From assembly GCA_017475185.1 (NCBI GenBank), contig JAFVGB010000002.1:193353-257352 (forward strand): a stretch of 64,000 bases of DNA, written 5' to 3'. The position numbers were made by a program, and so were the translations under genes. This DNA is from Clostridia bacterium (lineage in GTDB: Bacteria > Bacillota_A > Clostridia > TANB77 > CAG-508). Numbering within the stretch: position 1 is the first letter of the stretch; each line of letters opens with the position of its first letter. Positions 7,679-16,325 of this stretch are shown here, piece by piece. The notes under the pieces are model-generated. The model was not told the DNA's origin. It saw only the letters and a list, made by a program, of their open reading frames with translations, and searched no databases.

Positions 7679-8365
7679 ATGACTATAATTCATAATACAA
7701 ATATCGAAAGACTTATGAGATTTAATCCTAATAAATCTTTTTATTATTTTATAGCAATTAAACGTAAAAAAGATCACCCAGAATTACAAATAAAAGAAAG
7801 TCAAGTAATAAAAACTTGGATTGTTAAAGATATTCGTGATTTTTATGGATATTATATTCCTGAAATGCTTGAAATTGTTAAATTACATCAATGTAGGCTT
7901 TATATGTGTACAGATCGAAAGTCTTACACTAAATCTATGTTATCTATACGTAATGATATAAATAAACAATTAGATTGTGCAATTGGAACAAATAAAACTG
8001 AATATTCTCCAAAAATACTTAATAATTTACTTCAAAGTAATATTATGAAAGATGAATCTTCTGATAAAAATATGAGAAAATGGTTATTTGATATAGATAC
8101 AAAAGATTATAATGTAGTAAATATTATAAAAAAATTATGTGGTGAGCATTTTGATCATATTCTTGAGACAAAAAATGGTTATCATATTGTAGCAGAACGT
8201 GAATTTGATGCTTATACTGGTTTATTGTGTCTAAAAACTAATGGAATAGCAAGAACTTTTGATAGAGATAAGTTTACAGAAGAAGAATTTAAAATTATGG
8301 AGCAAAATGCTGATAAAGTTGAATTAAAAACAAATGCTTTGGTTTTAATTGCTATGGAGTATTAG
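7679..8365 (+). CDS. Hypothetical protein with primase-like motifs
   Basis: A 228-residue protein. The middle (KWLFDIDTKDYNVVNII, then LETKNGYHIVAEREFD) combines an 'hhFDID' strand with a 'TKNGYHI' strand. This is the order seen in the archaeo-eukaryotic primase (AEP) fold, where the acidic pair binds metal and the histidine binds nucleotide. The region is shorter than a full AEP domain and the third acidic motif is unclear, so activity is doubtful. Similar motifs occur at the C-terminus of the DNA polymerase at 16,670. AAAGAG precedes the start. Confidence 0.55.
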   Translation: MTIIHNTNIERLMRFNPNKSFYYFIAIKRKKDHPELQIKESQVIKTWIVKDIRDFYGYYIPEMLEIVKLHQCRLYMCTDRKSYTKSMLSIRNDINKQLDCAIGTNKTEYSPKILNNLLQSNIMKDESSDKNMRKWLFDIDTKDYNVVNIIKKLCGEHFDHILETKNGYHIVAEREFDAYTGLLCLKTNGIARTFDRDKFTEEEFKIMEQNADKVELKTNALVLIAMEY

Positions 8366-8740
8366 ATGTTAAAGTATAGAAAATTTATAAGTTTAACCGA
8401 TGATGAAATATCTTTAATTGTAAAGGATATGTTTCATCCAGAAAGTATTAACTATATTGAAAAAGATAAAAAATATGATGAAATTAAAGTAAGTATTTCT
8501 ACAAAATGGTATAGTTTAAATAAAAAGAATGAAGAAGAAGAGGATTTAATTGAAGATGAAATTATTTTAACAGAAGATGATATTACTGCAGATTTTCAAA
8601 TAACAGCTAAAGATATGGATTTATATAAAAAATTTTTATTTTCATTAGGTATACATGATTTATTCAAAGATAATCCATATTTAAAAAGAATAGAAACTAA
8701 AAATAATAAACTAGTAATTATAGACGGTTTTACAAATTGA
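8366..8740 (+). CDS. Hypothetical protein (124 aa)
   Basis: An acidic protein of unknown function with a run of glutamates in the middle (NKKNEEEEDLIEDEIILTED). It starts immediately after the stop of the primase-like gene with no clear ribosome site, which suggests coupling. Confidence 0.6.
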   Translation: MLKYRKFISLTDDEISLIVKDMFHPESINYIEKDKKYDEIKVSISTKWYSLNKKNEEEEDLIEDEIILTEDDITADFQITAKDMDLYKKFLFSLGIHDLFKDNPYLKRIETKNNKLVIIDGFTN

Positions 8741-8796
8741 TTTAATAAAGATATTTATTTATTATAAAAATTAAATATACAAGAAAGGAATTAAAA

Positions 8797-10422
8797 ATGG
8801 CTGAAGCTTTAAAAAGAAAAGAAATTACAAAAGAAGAAACTAAAACCTATGTACGCAGACAACGTGAGCAAAAAGAAGAAACTGGAATAGAGACAAATAC
8901 TTTTTATTCCATTATAATGTCTGAAGATACTGAATTAGAAGATAAAGTAAATCAAGTTAGTAAAGCTCTTGAATTTACTAATGATAAAGAAGCTGATCGT
9001 ACCCGTATTAAAGAATTTGAACAATTTAAAGAATATCTACAATCAATTTCTGAAACGATGTCTAAACAGCGTATTGAAATGACAGATACTGGTACTTTTT
9101 CAGAATTACAAAAAGTATATGGTGATTTTAATAATGATTTGAATGATTTTATAGAGAAAATTAAACCATTAACTGATATTACTGATGCTTTGTATACTTT
9201 GCGTAAAAATGGGGAAACACGTTCTGTATTAGCTAAAATTCAACAAGATAAAGCTAATCGTCGTAATTTAGAAGAGCTTTTAGAATCAATGAAACATGAT
9301 TTATCAATGTTAGAAGAAAATATTTTACAATTAAAACAAGAAAATTATAAATTAGCTGAAGATAAATCATTTTTTGGATTTGGAAATATAAGAGCAGAAT
9401 CTAAGGCTCAAATTAAAGCCAACGAAGATAAAATTACCGAATTTGATAAAAATCTTCATGATTTATTACCTAAAATTGATAACATTCGTCAGCAATTAAC
9501 TGATATGAGTACAGGTGAAGGATATTCATTCGAAGCACAAAAACTTAAAGAATTGTTGGATCTTAATTCAGAACAACATGTACAAAGACAAGCTGACTTA
9601 GTACAATCCGCTCTTCAATTTATTAATTCTGGTAAAGAGCGCTTTGGTGAAATTCGTAATCATCTTGAATTAATGAATCAGCAAATTGAAGGTTTAACTG
9701 ACAATAATTCTCAAATGCAACAAATTTATGCAGTTTTGAATGATGGTACTAAAAAGGCAGAAGAAGCAAATAAAGCAAAACGCGAGACTTTAATTAATGC
9801 TCCTGAACCTACAAGTCAAATCGAGAAAATGAAACTTGATAAAGAAAAGCGTGATCTTGATGAGTTCATTGACACAGTTAGTCAATCTACTGTTGATACT
9901 ATGCAAACATATGGTGAATTATCTATGGAAGAAATTAAACTCCGCAATATGCAAGCAGCTACTAAGAATCAATCACAATCGGCAGCTACAATGCATTCAA
10001 GAGGTATTGCTTCTGTAGCATCTCAATTATCTGTCGTATTAACTGCTGTAAATAGTGCGGCTATTAATGAATCACAAGTTATGGCATCTGATACATTAAC
10101 ACAAATGGCTAATGTTACTAATGATGTGGCTAAGAAAGAAAGTATTAGAATTGCAACTGGTCGTGATGATGTTAACATCGAACTTGAGAAAACACTACAA
10201 GATTTGGTTGAATTTGGTGATACACAACGTCAAGCAACTGAAATTACTCGTGACGCTATTAAAACAATGCGTGATAATCTTGATGAATTGGAAAAATTGT
10301 CTAAAGATGTTCAAGAGGATACTGCAGATTTTGTAGCTGTAACTGCTGACACTATTGATGAAAAGAAAGCTCCTAAAAAAGAGAAAAAAGATACATCTAA
10401 ATCTATTTTTAAGGGTATTTAA
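8797..10422 (+). CDS. Large coiled-coil protein, weakly TelA-like
   Basis: A 541-residue, highly helical protein with long heptad-like stretches (for example NLEELLESMKHDLSMLEENI) and a lysine-rich C-terminus. The second half, with SQSTVDTMQTYGELSMEEIK and the following helical alanine/serine-rich region, vaguely recalls TelA/KlaA ('toxic anion resistance') proteins, but I cannot confirm it. It has its own GAAAGGA ribosome site and directly precedes an AAA+ protein, so the two may work together. No transmembrane segment or catalytic motif is visible. Confidence 0.65.
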   Translation: MAEALKRKEITKEETKTYVRRQREQKEETGIETNTFYSIIMSEDTELEDKVNQVSKALEFTNDKEADRTRIKEFEQFKEYLQSISETMSKQRIEMTDTGTFSELQKVYGDFNNDLNDFIEKIKPLTDITDALYTLRKNGETRSVLAKIQQDKANRRNLEELLESMKHDLSMLEENILQLKQENYKLAEDKSFFGFGNIRAESKAQIKANEDKITEFDKNLHDLLPKIDNIRQQLTDMSTGEGYSFEAQKLKELLDLNSEQHVQRQADLVQSALQFINSGKERFGEIRNHLELMNQQIEGLTDNNSQMQQIYAVLNDGTKKAEEANKAKRETLINAPEPTSQIEKMKLDKEKRDLDEFIDTVSQSTVDTMQTYGELSMEEIKLRNMQAATKNQSQSAATMHSRGIASVASQLSVVLTAVNSAAINESQVMASDTLTQMANVTNDVAKKESIRIATGRDDVNIELEKTLQDLVEFGDTQRQATEITRDAIKTMRDNLDELEKLSKDVQEDTADFVAVTADTIDEKKAPKKEKKDTSKSIFKGI

Positions 10423-10424
10423 TA

Positions 10425-10502
10425 GTGAAGAATGAATTATGGTTTATATTTGGTTTCGTAGTAGGTGTTATTTTTACACTTGCTATGAGCCAAATGTTAT
10501 AA
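10425..10502 (+). CDS. Putative 25-residue membrane peptide
   Basis: A GTG-started frame encodes MKNELWFIFGFVVGVIFTLA followed by a few residues, which is one complete membrane helix. AAGGG lies nine bases before the GTG. It fits exactly between two genes in the same operon. A peptide this short could be chance, so confidence is modest. Confidence 0.35.
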   Translation: MKNELWFIFGFVVGVIFTLAMSQML

Positions 10503-10545
10503 AAAGTGTTAAAATTGGTGTAATTTTAGTTATAAAAAGTGTTAA
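10496..10545 (+). repeat. Two direct copies of a 17-base repeat before the AAA+ gene
   Basis: GTTATAAAAAGTGTTAA occurs at 10496-10512 and again at 10529-10545, a period of 33 bases, ending four bases before the start codon of the AAA+ gene. It may be an operator or a short tandem duplication of the leader. Confidence 0.7.
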
Positions 10546-10549
10546 TTAA

Positions 10550-12715
10550 ATGAAAACTATAGCTAGTCAAGAATTTTTAAAAATGTTTCCTAATTTTAAA
10601 TTAGTAAACAGAGATACTGATTTGGAACGTATTTCATCTATATTATGTAGAAAGAAAAATAATTCTCTTTTAATTACTGGTCCAAGAGGTGTAGGTGTTA
10701 CATCATTATTGATAGGATTACAACAGTTAAAAGAGAAAGATGATACTTCATTTGATATCTTATCTAAACAATTTTTTGTGTTAGATGTAGATGACTTATT
10801 TTCCAGTGGGGATAGTGAACAAATCAATAAAGAATTTCAACAAGTAATAAATAATTTAGAGAAAACACCAAATTCAGTACTTGTAATTCTTGATGCCTAT
10901 AATTTTTTAGAAGGTGCTAAAAATTCTGGTAATTTGCATTTTATAAATACACTTAATAATGCTGATAGATCTAATTTATTCCAAGTTATAATGGAAGTAA
11001 ATGATGATCAATTAAATAGTGTGTACACAACAAATTACAGAATCAATGACTTTTATACTTTATATGATGTGAAGGAATTGTCAGGTCAAAAGTTAGAAGA
11101 TGTTGTTAAAGAGGCATCTAAAGAATTAATTGAATATCATGGTATAGGAATAGACGAGGAAACTATTAAAGAAGCTATTCGTTTAACTACTAAGTATCGC
11201 GAAGATTATGGTTTAGGAATTACACAACCTGCCAGAACGATTGCTTTATTAGATAGAGCTTTAGCAGCTTATAAACAATCAGTAAACAGACAACATCCTG
11301 CTTTAATTGATCTCATGAATAAAATTTTAACTTCTACGAGTGAAGAAGAAAAGAAACACCTTCAAGAAGTTTATAATGCTAGTTATGAAGATTGGATGAA
11401 CACTAAACTTGAAATTCAAAAACTCGCTAAAGAACAATCGGAAGGTGAAGTTTTACGTCTCAAATATACTGAAGAATTAGAAAAGGCTAAAGAAAAGCAA
11501 GAAAAAGGTGAAGTAGAATCTGATGCTATATCAAAAAGAGATGTAGCTAATTTCAAAGCACTTATGAAAATGGGTTTTGACTCTAAAGAAGTATGTGAGC
11601 TTAAACAACAACTTAAACAAATAAATGATCAATTAAAGGATAATAAGCACAGATATCAAGAGTTAATCAAAAATATAAATAATGGATTAGCTTTAGATAA
11701 ATTACACTTAATGGATTCTTTTAGTAAGATTTCTGGTATATCTTCTGCTAAATTAGATGAAAATGAGATCGAATCGTTAGTAAATCTTGAATCTAATCTC
11801 TTAAAAGATATATATGGTCAAGATAACATTGTAAAAAGAGTCGCTGATGCTATAAAAGTTGCTAAATTAGATAAAAATAAAGACAGTGGGCCAGCAGCTA
11901 GTTTCTTATTCTTAGGCCCTTCGGGATGTGGTAAAACATTTTTGAGTAAGTCTTTAGCTAAAAATCTATTTGGTGATGAAAAGACATTAATTCGTTTTGA
12001 TATGTCTGAATACATGGAGAAGCATGCTGTTGCTAAGTTAATTGGTGCACCTCCAGGATATGAAGGCTTTGAATGTGGTGGTATTTTAACTAACACTGTA
12101 CGTAAAAATCCTATGGGAGTATACTTATTTGATGAAATAGAAAAGGCACATCCAGATGTATTTAATATTTTCTTACAAATTCTTTCTGATGGTCGTTTAA
12201 CAGATAATATAGGACGTACAGTAGATTTTTCAGAAGCTATAATTGTAATGACTTCAAACATTGGTCAAAAGTATTATCTTGATACAAGTTTGACTGATGA
12301 AGAATCCCAAGAAAAAGCTAATGAAGAATTATGTAAAACTTATCGCTCAGAATTACTTAACAGATTTAATGGTAGAGAGAACATTTTCCACTTCAAACGT
12401 TTATCTATGGAAACTATTCAAAAGATTGTTAGAAGAGAAATAAATAATCTTTCTAAAGCATATAAAGAAGATATGTGTATTCAAATGAGTGATCATGAAA
12501 TAGAAGAATTTTGTAAAGACCAATATGATCCAATTAAAGGTGCTCGTGGTCTTCCAGGGTTCATTAAAGCTCACTTAAGACCAAAATTAGTAGATGAGAT
12601 GTTACATAATAATAGTGAAAGACCCGCATTTTGGATTCTTTATAATAAAGAAACTAAGGATTTTTACTTTGATTATATAGTAACAGTCGATGATGTTTGT
12701 GGTGAAATAGCATAG
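10550..12715 (+). CDS. ClpB/ClpA-like AAA+ ATPase with degenerate first domain
   Basis: A 721-residue protein with two AAA+ regions. The first is degenerate: its P-loop reads GPRGVGVTSLL (about residues 44-54), with valine where lysine is needed, and its Walker B (VILDAYNF, about 111-118) lacks the glutamate. A helical linker follows. The second is an intact Hsp100 D2 domain: GPSGCGKT (about 455-462), pore loop GYEGFECGG, Walker B LFDEIEKAHPDVF (about 526-538), sensor VMTSNIG and a ClpB-type C-terminal domain. I see no IGL/IGF ClpP-docking loop, so the enzyme looks more like a disaggregase than a ClpP partner, although clpP is nearby. No strong ribosome site precedes it. Confidence 0.88.
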   Translation: MKTIASQEFLKMFPNFKLVNRDTDLERISSILCRKKNNSLLITGPRGVGVTSLLIGLQQLKEKDDTSFDILSKQFFVLDVDDLFSSGDSEQINKEFQQVINNLEKTPNSVLVILDAYNFLEGAKNSGNLHFINTLNNADRSNLFQVIMEVNDDQLNSVYTTNYRINDFYTLYDVKELSGQKLEDVVKEASKELIEYHGIGIDEETIKEAIRLTTKYREDYGLGITQPARTIALLDRALAAYKQSVNRQHPALIDLMNKILTSTSEEEKKHLQEVYNASYEDWMNTKLEIQKLAKEQSEGEVLRLKYTEELEKAKEKQEKGEVESDAISKRDVANFKALMKMGFDSKEVCELKQQLKQINDQLKDNKHRYQELIKNINNGLALDKLHLMDSFSKISGISSAKLDENEIESLVNLESNLLKDIYGQDNIVKRVADAIKVAKLDKNKDSGPAASFLFLGPSGCGKTFLSKSLAKNLFGDEKTLIRFDMSEYMEKHAVAKLIGAPPGYEGFECGGILTNTVRKNPMGVYLFDEIEKAHPDVFNIFLQILSDGRLTDNIGRTVDFSEAIIVMTSNIGQKYYLDTSLTDEESQEKANEELCKTYRSELLNRFNGRENIFHFKRLSMETIQKIVRREINNLSKAYKEDMCIQMSDHEIEEFCKDQYDPIKGARGLPGFIKAHLRPKLVDEMLHNNSERPAFWILYNKETKDFYFDYIVTVDDVCGEIA

Positions 12716-12727
12716 AGGAAAAATATA

Positions 12728-12991
12728 ATGGTAAGAATAAAATATTTAGATACCCATTACGAACACACTGCACACTTATATGGTCAATTAAGTGATTATT
12801 TTACATTTATGGTTCATGATGGTAATATTGAAAAACCAACATATGATTTACTGAAAGAAACATTAGATGAAATGTTTAATCAATATAAAGATGCACACGC
12901 TGATTTAGAAGATGTAAGTGAGGAATTATTGATACTAAAAAGTCATAATGGGGAATTAAATAAGGAATTGTTTGATGATGGAGAAGATTAA
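12728..12991 (+). CDS. Hypothetical helical protein (87 aa)
   Basis: A small acidic, helical protein of unknown function (TYDLLKETLDEMFNQYKDAH; ADLEDVSEELLILKSHNGEL). GAGGAAA precedes the start, 12 bases after the AAA+ gene, so it may be a cofactor of that protein. Confidence 0.65.
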   Translation: MVRIKYLDTHYEHTAHLYGQLSDYFTFMVHDGNIEKPTYDLLKETLDEMFNQYKDAHADLEDVSEELLILKSHNGELNKELFDDGED

Positions 12992-13562
12992 ATATATAGT
13001 TAGTTGTATATATACGATTTTTAAATTTATAGAAAATTGTTTTATCATACCGTTTAAAAAATTCTGGAATTTTTGTACTCCGTTAAGAAATTGGTATAAT
13101 AAACAATGGAAAAAATGGTGCTATGATAAATATGGTGATTTTTTCTGGAAACGCGCTTTAGGTATGATTTGTGCTACTATTGCTTCTTTATATGTAGTGA
13201 TATGTTTTCTTGAGTTTACATTCGATGTAATATACTATTATAGCACTAAAAAAGTAGAAACTATATATTTATCAGATTCCGTTGAGCTCGAAGATGGATT
13301 ATGGAGTGCTAAAGGATGTCCTACAAAAGAATGTAGCTCAGATAATGCTCTATACTTTAGGATTAAGAATACATGGTTTAACAATATCTGGAATATATTG
13401 CATCATGGACAGATCTTCTTACCAGATATAATTTCTTCAGCTGTACCAACCGGACAAACTAGATGTAATGTTATTTCATATGGTTTAAGATATAGATTTG
13501 TAATGATTTTTAATTATTATCCACAAATATTAAGTGTGAGTTGTGAAAATGATAATGAGTAA
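12975..13562 (+). CDS. Membrane protein (195 aa)
   Basis: The N-terminal third is rich in aromatic and basic residues, with a probable membrane-associated helix, followed by a clear membrane segment (about residues 64-85, ALGMICATIASLYVVICFLE). The C-terminal half has four cysteines (GCPTKEC, TRC, SVSC) and may face the oxidising side, where disulfides could form. I chose the ATG at 12975 because AAGGAA lies eight bases before it. It overlaps the previous gene by 17 bases. Confidence 0.65.
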   Translation: MMEKIKYIVSCIYTIFKFIENCFIIPFKKFWNFCTPLRNWYNKQWKKWCYDKYGDFFWKRALGMICATIASLYVVICFLEFTFDVIYYYSTKKVETIYLSDSVELEDGLWSAKGCPTKECSSDNALYFRIKNTWFNNIWNILHHGQIFLPDIISSAVPTGQTRCNVISYGLRYRFVMIFNYYPQILSVSCENDNE

Positions 13563-14496
13563 AAGAAAACATATATATGAAAATTTTATAGAAAAAGCTA
13601 AACAAATTCATGGTGATAAGTATAATTATGACGAAGTAGAAATTGTAAATTCACTAACTAAGGTTAAAATATTTTGTAAAAAACATAAAGAATATTTTTT
13701 TCAAAGAATTTATGGGCATTTAGAAGGTAAAGGTTGTCCAAAATGTGCTAATGAAAATAGAAATAATAACAGAAAATATACAACCGAATCTTTTATAAAA
13801 AGAGCAAATATTATTCATAAAAATAAATATGATTATAGCAAAACTATATATTCAGATAGTAAAACGAAAGTTATTATAATATGTCCTATACATGGGCAAT
13901 TTTTACAAATACCTTCAATGCATCTTAAAGGTGAAGGCTGCCTATTATGTTCAATTGAAAAAATTCATAATGATAAAAAATTACCTTTTAAAGAATTTAT
14001 TAAAAGAGCAAAGTATATTTTTGGTAATAAATATAGTTATTTTCAATCAACTTATGATAGTTTTCATAAAAATATAAAAATTTATTGCAAATCTTGTAAA
14101 CATATCTTTTTTAAAAAAGTTTATAAGCATTTACAAGGATATGGCTGTCCATATTGTAGTAAAAAAATATCTACCGGAGAACAAAAGATAATGAAATGGT
14201 TAGAAGATAGGAATATAAATTTTTATTTTCAAAAAACTTTTAAGAACTGTAAAGATAAACATTTATTAAAGTTTGATTTTTATCTTCCATGTTATAATAT
14301 GTGTGTAGAATATCAAGGAAGACAACATTATGAAAGTATAATATTATTTGATAAAGAAGAAACTTTATTAGATAGGCAAAGAAGAGATAATATAAAAAGA
14401 GAATTTTGTAAAAATAATGGTATTAAATTATTAGAAATTAAATATAACGAAAATATAGAGCAGATTCTTCAGGTAAATTGTCAAGCTGAGGACTAA
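13555..14496 (+). CDS. DUF723-repeat endonuclease, PD-(D/E)XK or Vsr-like
   Basis: A 313-residue probable selfish endonuclease. The N-terminal two thirds hold three similar repeats of about 65 residues, each with 'F..KA..IHG.KY.Y', a strand and a C-x2-C pair (GCPKCANEN, GCLLCSIEK, GCPYCSKKI); this is the DUF723 architecture of phage homing-type proteins. The C-terminal domain (LLKFDFYLPCYNMCVEYQGR, with a following NIKREFCKNNGIKLLEIKY) has the order of a PD-(D/E)XK/Vsr-like nuclease. It sits between the membrane gene and the RecA region, as inserted mobile genes often do, with only a weak ribosome site. Confidence 0.75.
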   Translation: MSKRKHIYENFIEKAKQIHGDKYNYDEVEIVNSLTKVKIFCKKHKEYFFQRIYGHLEGKGCPKCANENRNNNRKYTTESFIKRANIIHKNKYDYSKTIYSDSKTKVIIICPIHGQFLQIPSMHLKGEGCLLCSIEKIHNDKKLPFKEFIKRAKYIFGNKYSYFQSTYDSFHKNIKIYCKSCKHIFFKKVYKHLQGYGCPYCSKKISTGEQKIMKWLEDRNINFYFQKTFKNCKDKHLLKFDFYLPCYNMCVEYQGRQHYESIILFDKEETLLDRQRRDNIKREFCKNNGIKLLEIKYNENIEQILQVNCQAED

Positions 14497-14504
14497 TCAA
14501 TTAG

Positions 14505-14537
14505 ATGGTTTTACATTTATAAAAATCTTTATATAAA
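14505..14537 (+). promoter_or_regulatory. Class-I promoter: ATGGTTTTAC box plus TATAAA
   Basis: An exact ATGGTTTTAC box is followed after 17 bases by TATAAA. The next start codon lies 58 bases downstream of the box. It drives the run containing recA and the polymerase. Confidence 0.6.
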
Positions 14538-14571
14538 AATAATATATTAAAAAGTATGTAAGGAATAAGTA

Positions 14572-14787
14572 ATGGTTAAGCAAGAATATAAAGTAGATCC
14601 CAAAGCCTTAAGAAAAATAGCAATTAATAAATTTGGTTGTAATGTTGTAGCTTCTTTAGATGATGAAGAAGTTAAAGATAAAGTTATGAAAGATTATGTA
14701 TTAATTCAAGAATTAAGTACAAATAGTGTTTATTTAATAGCTAAATCTCAATTAAGCGAATGTATTTCATTAGAATCAGAAAAATAA
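14572..14787 (+). CDS. Hypothetical protein (71 aa)
   Basis: A small protein of unknown function with a helical start (DPKALRKIAINKFGCNVVAS) and mixed charge. AAGGAATAAGTA precedes the ATG. It is the first gene after the class-I promoter and is followed by recA. Confidence 0.65.
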   Translation: MVKQEYKVDPKALRKIAINKFGCNVVASLDDEEVKDKVMKDYVLIQELSTNSVYLIAKSQLSECISLESEK

Positions 14788-14805
14788 ATTTGTAGAGTGA
14801 TTTTT

Positions 14806-14821
14806 ATAATTCTATTCTATA
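14806..14821 (+). promoter_or_regulatory. ATTCTA-type promoter-like element before recA
   Basis: The sequence ATTCTATTCTATAAAA lies about 35 bases before the recA start, inside an imperfect palindrome (TTTTATA and TATAAAA arms). It resembles the GTTCTA elements but starts with A. Confidence 0.25.
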
Positions 14822-14850
14822 AAATATCTTTAATTAAAATGGAGATTAAA

Positions 14851-15936
14851 ATGGCTAAAAAAGCTGAAAAGAAAGAAGAGAATATAAAAGTAAATAATGC
14901 ATTAGCTTTATTACGAAAAAAATTTGGTAGTGATGCAGCAATGACTTTTGATAATGTTAGTATTGCAAAAGTTGATGTAATTCCATCAGGCTCTTTAAAA
15001 TTAGATAAAATTTTAGGAATAGGTGGTTGGCCTAGAGGAAGGGTTACACTTATCTGGGGTGATTATTCTTCAGGAAAATCTACAATTTGTTTGCAAGCAT
15101 GTGCGAATGCTCAAAAAGAAGGATTAACTGTTGCTTATGTTGATATGGAACATGCTTTAGATCCAATTTATGCTGAAAATTTAGGTTGTAATATGTCTGA
15201 ACTAATTTTAATGCAACCAAATGGCGGTGAAGAAGCATTAGAAGCTATTAAGTTATTAGCACAAGAAAAAGCTGCTGATTTAATTATATTAGATTCTATT
15301 GTTGCCTGTGTGCCAGCTAGTGAATTAGAAGGTGAATTAGCTGATATGAATATTGGTCGTCAAGCTAAATTATTTTCATCTTTCTTTAAACAAGTTACAC
15401 CAGCTTTAGAAATGGCTAATTGTGCTTTGTTATGTACAAATCAAGTAAGACAACAACCTGGCAAATATGGTGATGCTAGTGTTCTTCCTTGTGGTGAAGC
15501 TCAAAAATTCTTTGCTAGTATTATATGTCGTACCAGAAGAGCAGCTAGTCAAAAAGAAGTTGATAAAGAGGGCGATGTTATAGCAAATCAAATTTCAGTT
15601 ACAACAGAAAAGAATAAATTAGCTCCTCCATTTAGAAAAGCTGAGTTAATGATTTATTATGGTAAAGGTTTTTCTGCTGATAATGAAATGTTTGATATAG
15701 CTGTTGAATTTGGAATTATTGACAAAGCTGGGGCATGGTTTTCATATCATGGAGAAAAAATTGGTCAAGGTGCAGTAAAAGCAAAAGCTTGGCTAAATGA
15801 ACATGAAGATATTAAGGATGTAATAATGGAAAAAGTTAAAGAAATTCTTATGAAACCTAATACTGAGAAAATGGTTTTACAAGATGAAGAAGTAGAATTA
15901 AATTATGATCCAGAAACTGGTGAAGTATTTGAATAA
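14851..15936 (+). CDS. recA: RecA recombinase
   Basis: A 361-residue bacterial-type RecA that forms filaments on single-stranded DNA and drives strand exchange. The Walker A GDYSSGKST is at about residues 70-78, Walker B LIILDSIVA at about 147-155, and the DNA-binding loop region NQVRQQPGKYGD follows. The motif AYVDMEHALDPIYAENLG is a strong family match. It is closer to bacterial RecA than to the T4 UvsX type. I chose the ATG at 14851 (MAKKAEKKEE) because GGAG precedes it; an upstream start at 14797 lacks a ribosome site. The C-terminus is acidic, as in other RecA proteins. Confidence 0.95.
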   Translation: MAKKAEKKEENIKVNNALALLRKKFGSDAAMTFDNVSIAKVDVIPSGSLKLDKILGIGGWPRGRVTLIWGDYSSGKSTICLQACANAQKEGLTVAYVDMEHALDPIYAENLGCNMSELILMQPNGGEEALEAIKLLAQEKAADLIILDSIVACVPASELEGELADMNIGRQAKLFSSFFKQVTPALEMANCALLCTNQVRQQPGKYGDASVLPCGEAQKFFASIICRTRRAASQKEVDKEGDVIANQISVTTEKNKLAPPFRKAELMIYYGKGFSADNEMFDIAVEFGIIDKAGAWFSYHGEKIGQGAVKAKAWLNEHEDIKDVIMEKVKEILMKPNTEKMVLQDEEVELNYDPETGEVFE

Positions 15937-15947
15937 AGGAGAAATAT

Positions 15948-16325
15948 ATGTTCACTTTTCTTAAAAAATTATTTGGTTTTAAAACCGAATGTTGTTGTAA
16001 GCATTGTCATTGCCAAGAATCTAAAATGATAAAAGCTGACTTTATTCCATATCCTAATATCGAAAAAGTATATAATAGATGTGGATTTGATATCAGAGTT
16101 CCTATGGATATTGCTGGTGAATTAGATGCCAAAGGATATTGTATATCACTTACAAAGTATAAAGGTCAACCATCTTGCGTTCAATTATCTAAAGTAGTTG
16201 ATGGAAAGAGTAAATATGTTGGAACTTTAAAAAATTTCATGCATGTTGAATCTTTTAAAGATGGTAATGTTTGTAATTTTAATTATAGTAACTTAATTTA
16301 TAAAAAAGAAGGAGAAAATAAATAA
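15948..16325 (+). CDS. Hypothetical protein with N-terminal cysteine cluster
   Basis: A 125-residue protein of unknown function. A cluster CCCKHCHC at about residues 15-22 could bind a metal. The rest is strand-rich (FDIRVPMDIAGELDAKGYCI). AAGGAGAAATAT precedes it and its stop overlaps the start of the GapR-like gene. Confidence 0.65.
   Translation: MFTFLKKLFGFKTECCCKHCHCQESKMIKADFIPYPNIEKVYNRCGFDIRVPMDIAGELDAKGYCISLTKYKGQPSCVQLSKVVDGKSKYVGTLKNFMHVESFKDGNVCNFNYSNLIYKKEGENK

Noticed and set aside
8797..10422. TelA tellurite-resistance protein
   Set aside because: Only a loose helical resemblance; no ter-operon partner is present, so it is described as a coiled-coil protein instead.
11818..12261. 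Minus-strand open frame opposite the AAA+ gene
   Set aside because: It mirrors the conserved D2 domain; its sequence has no family match, no ribosome site and no promoter.
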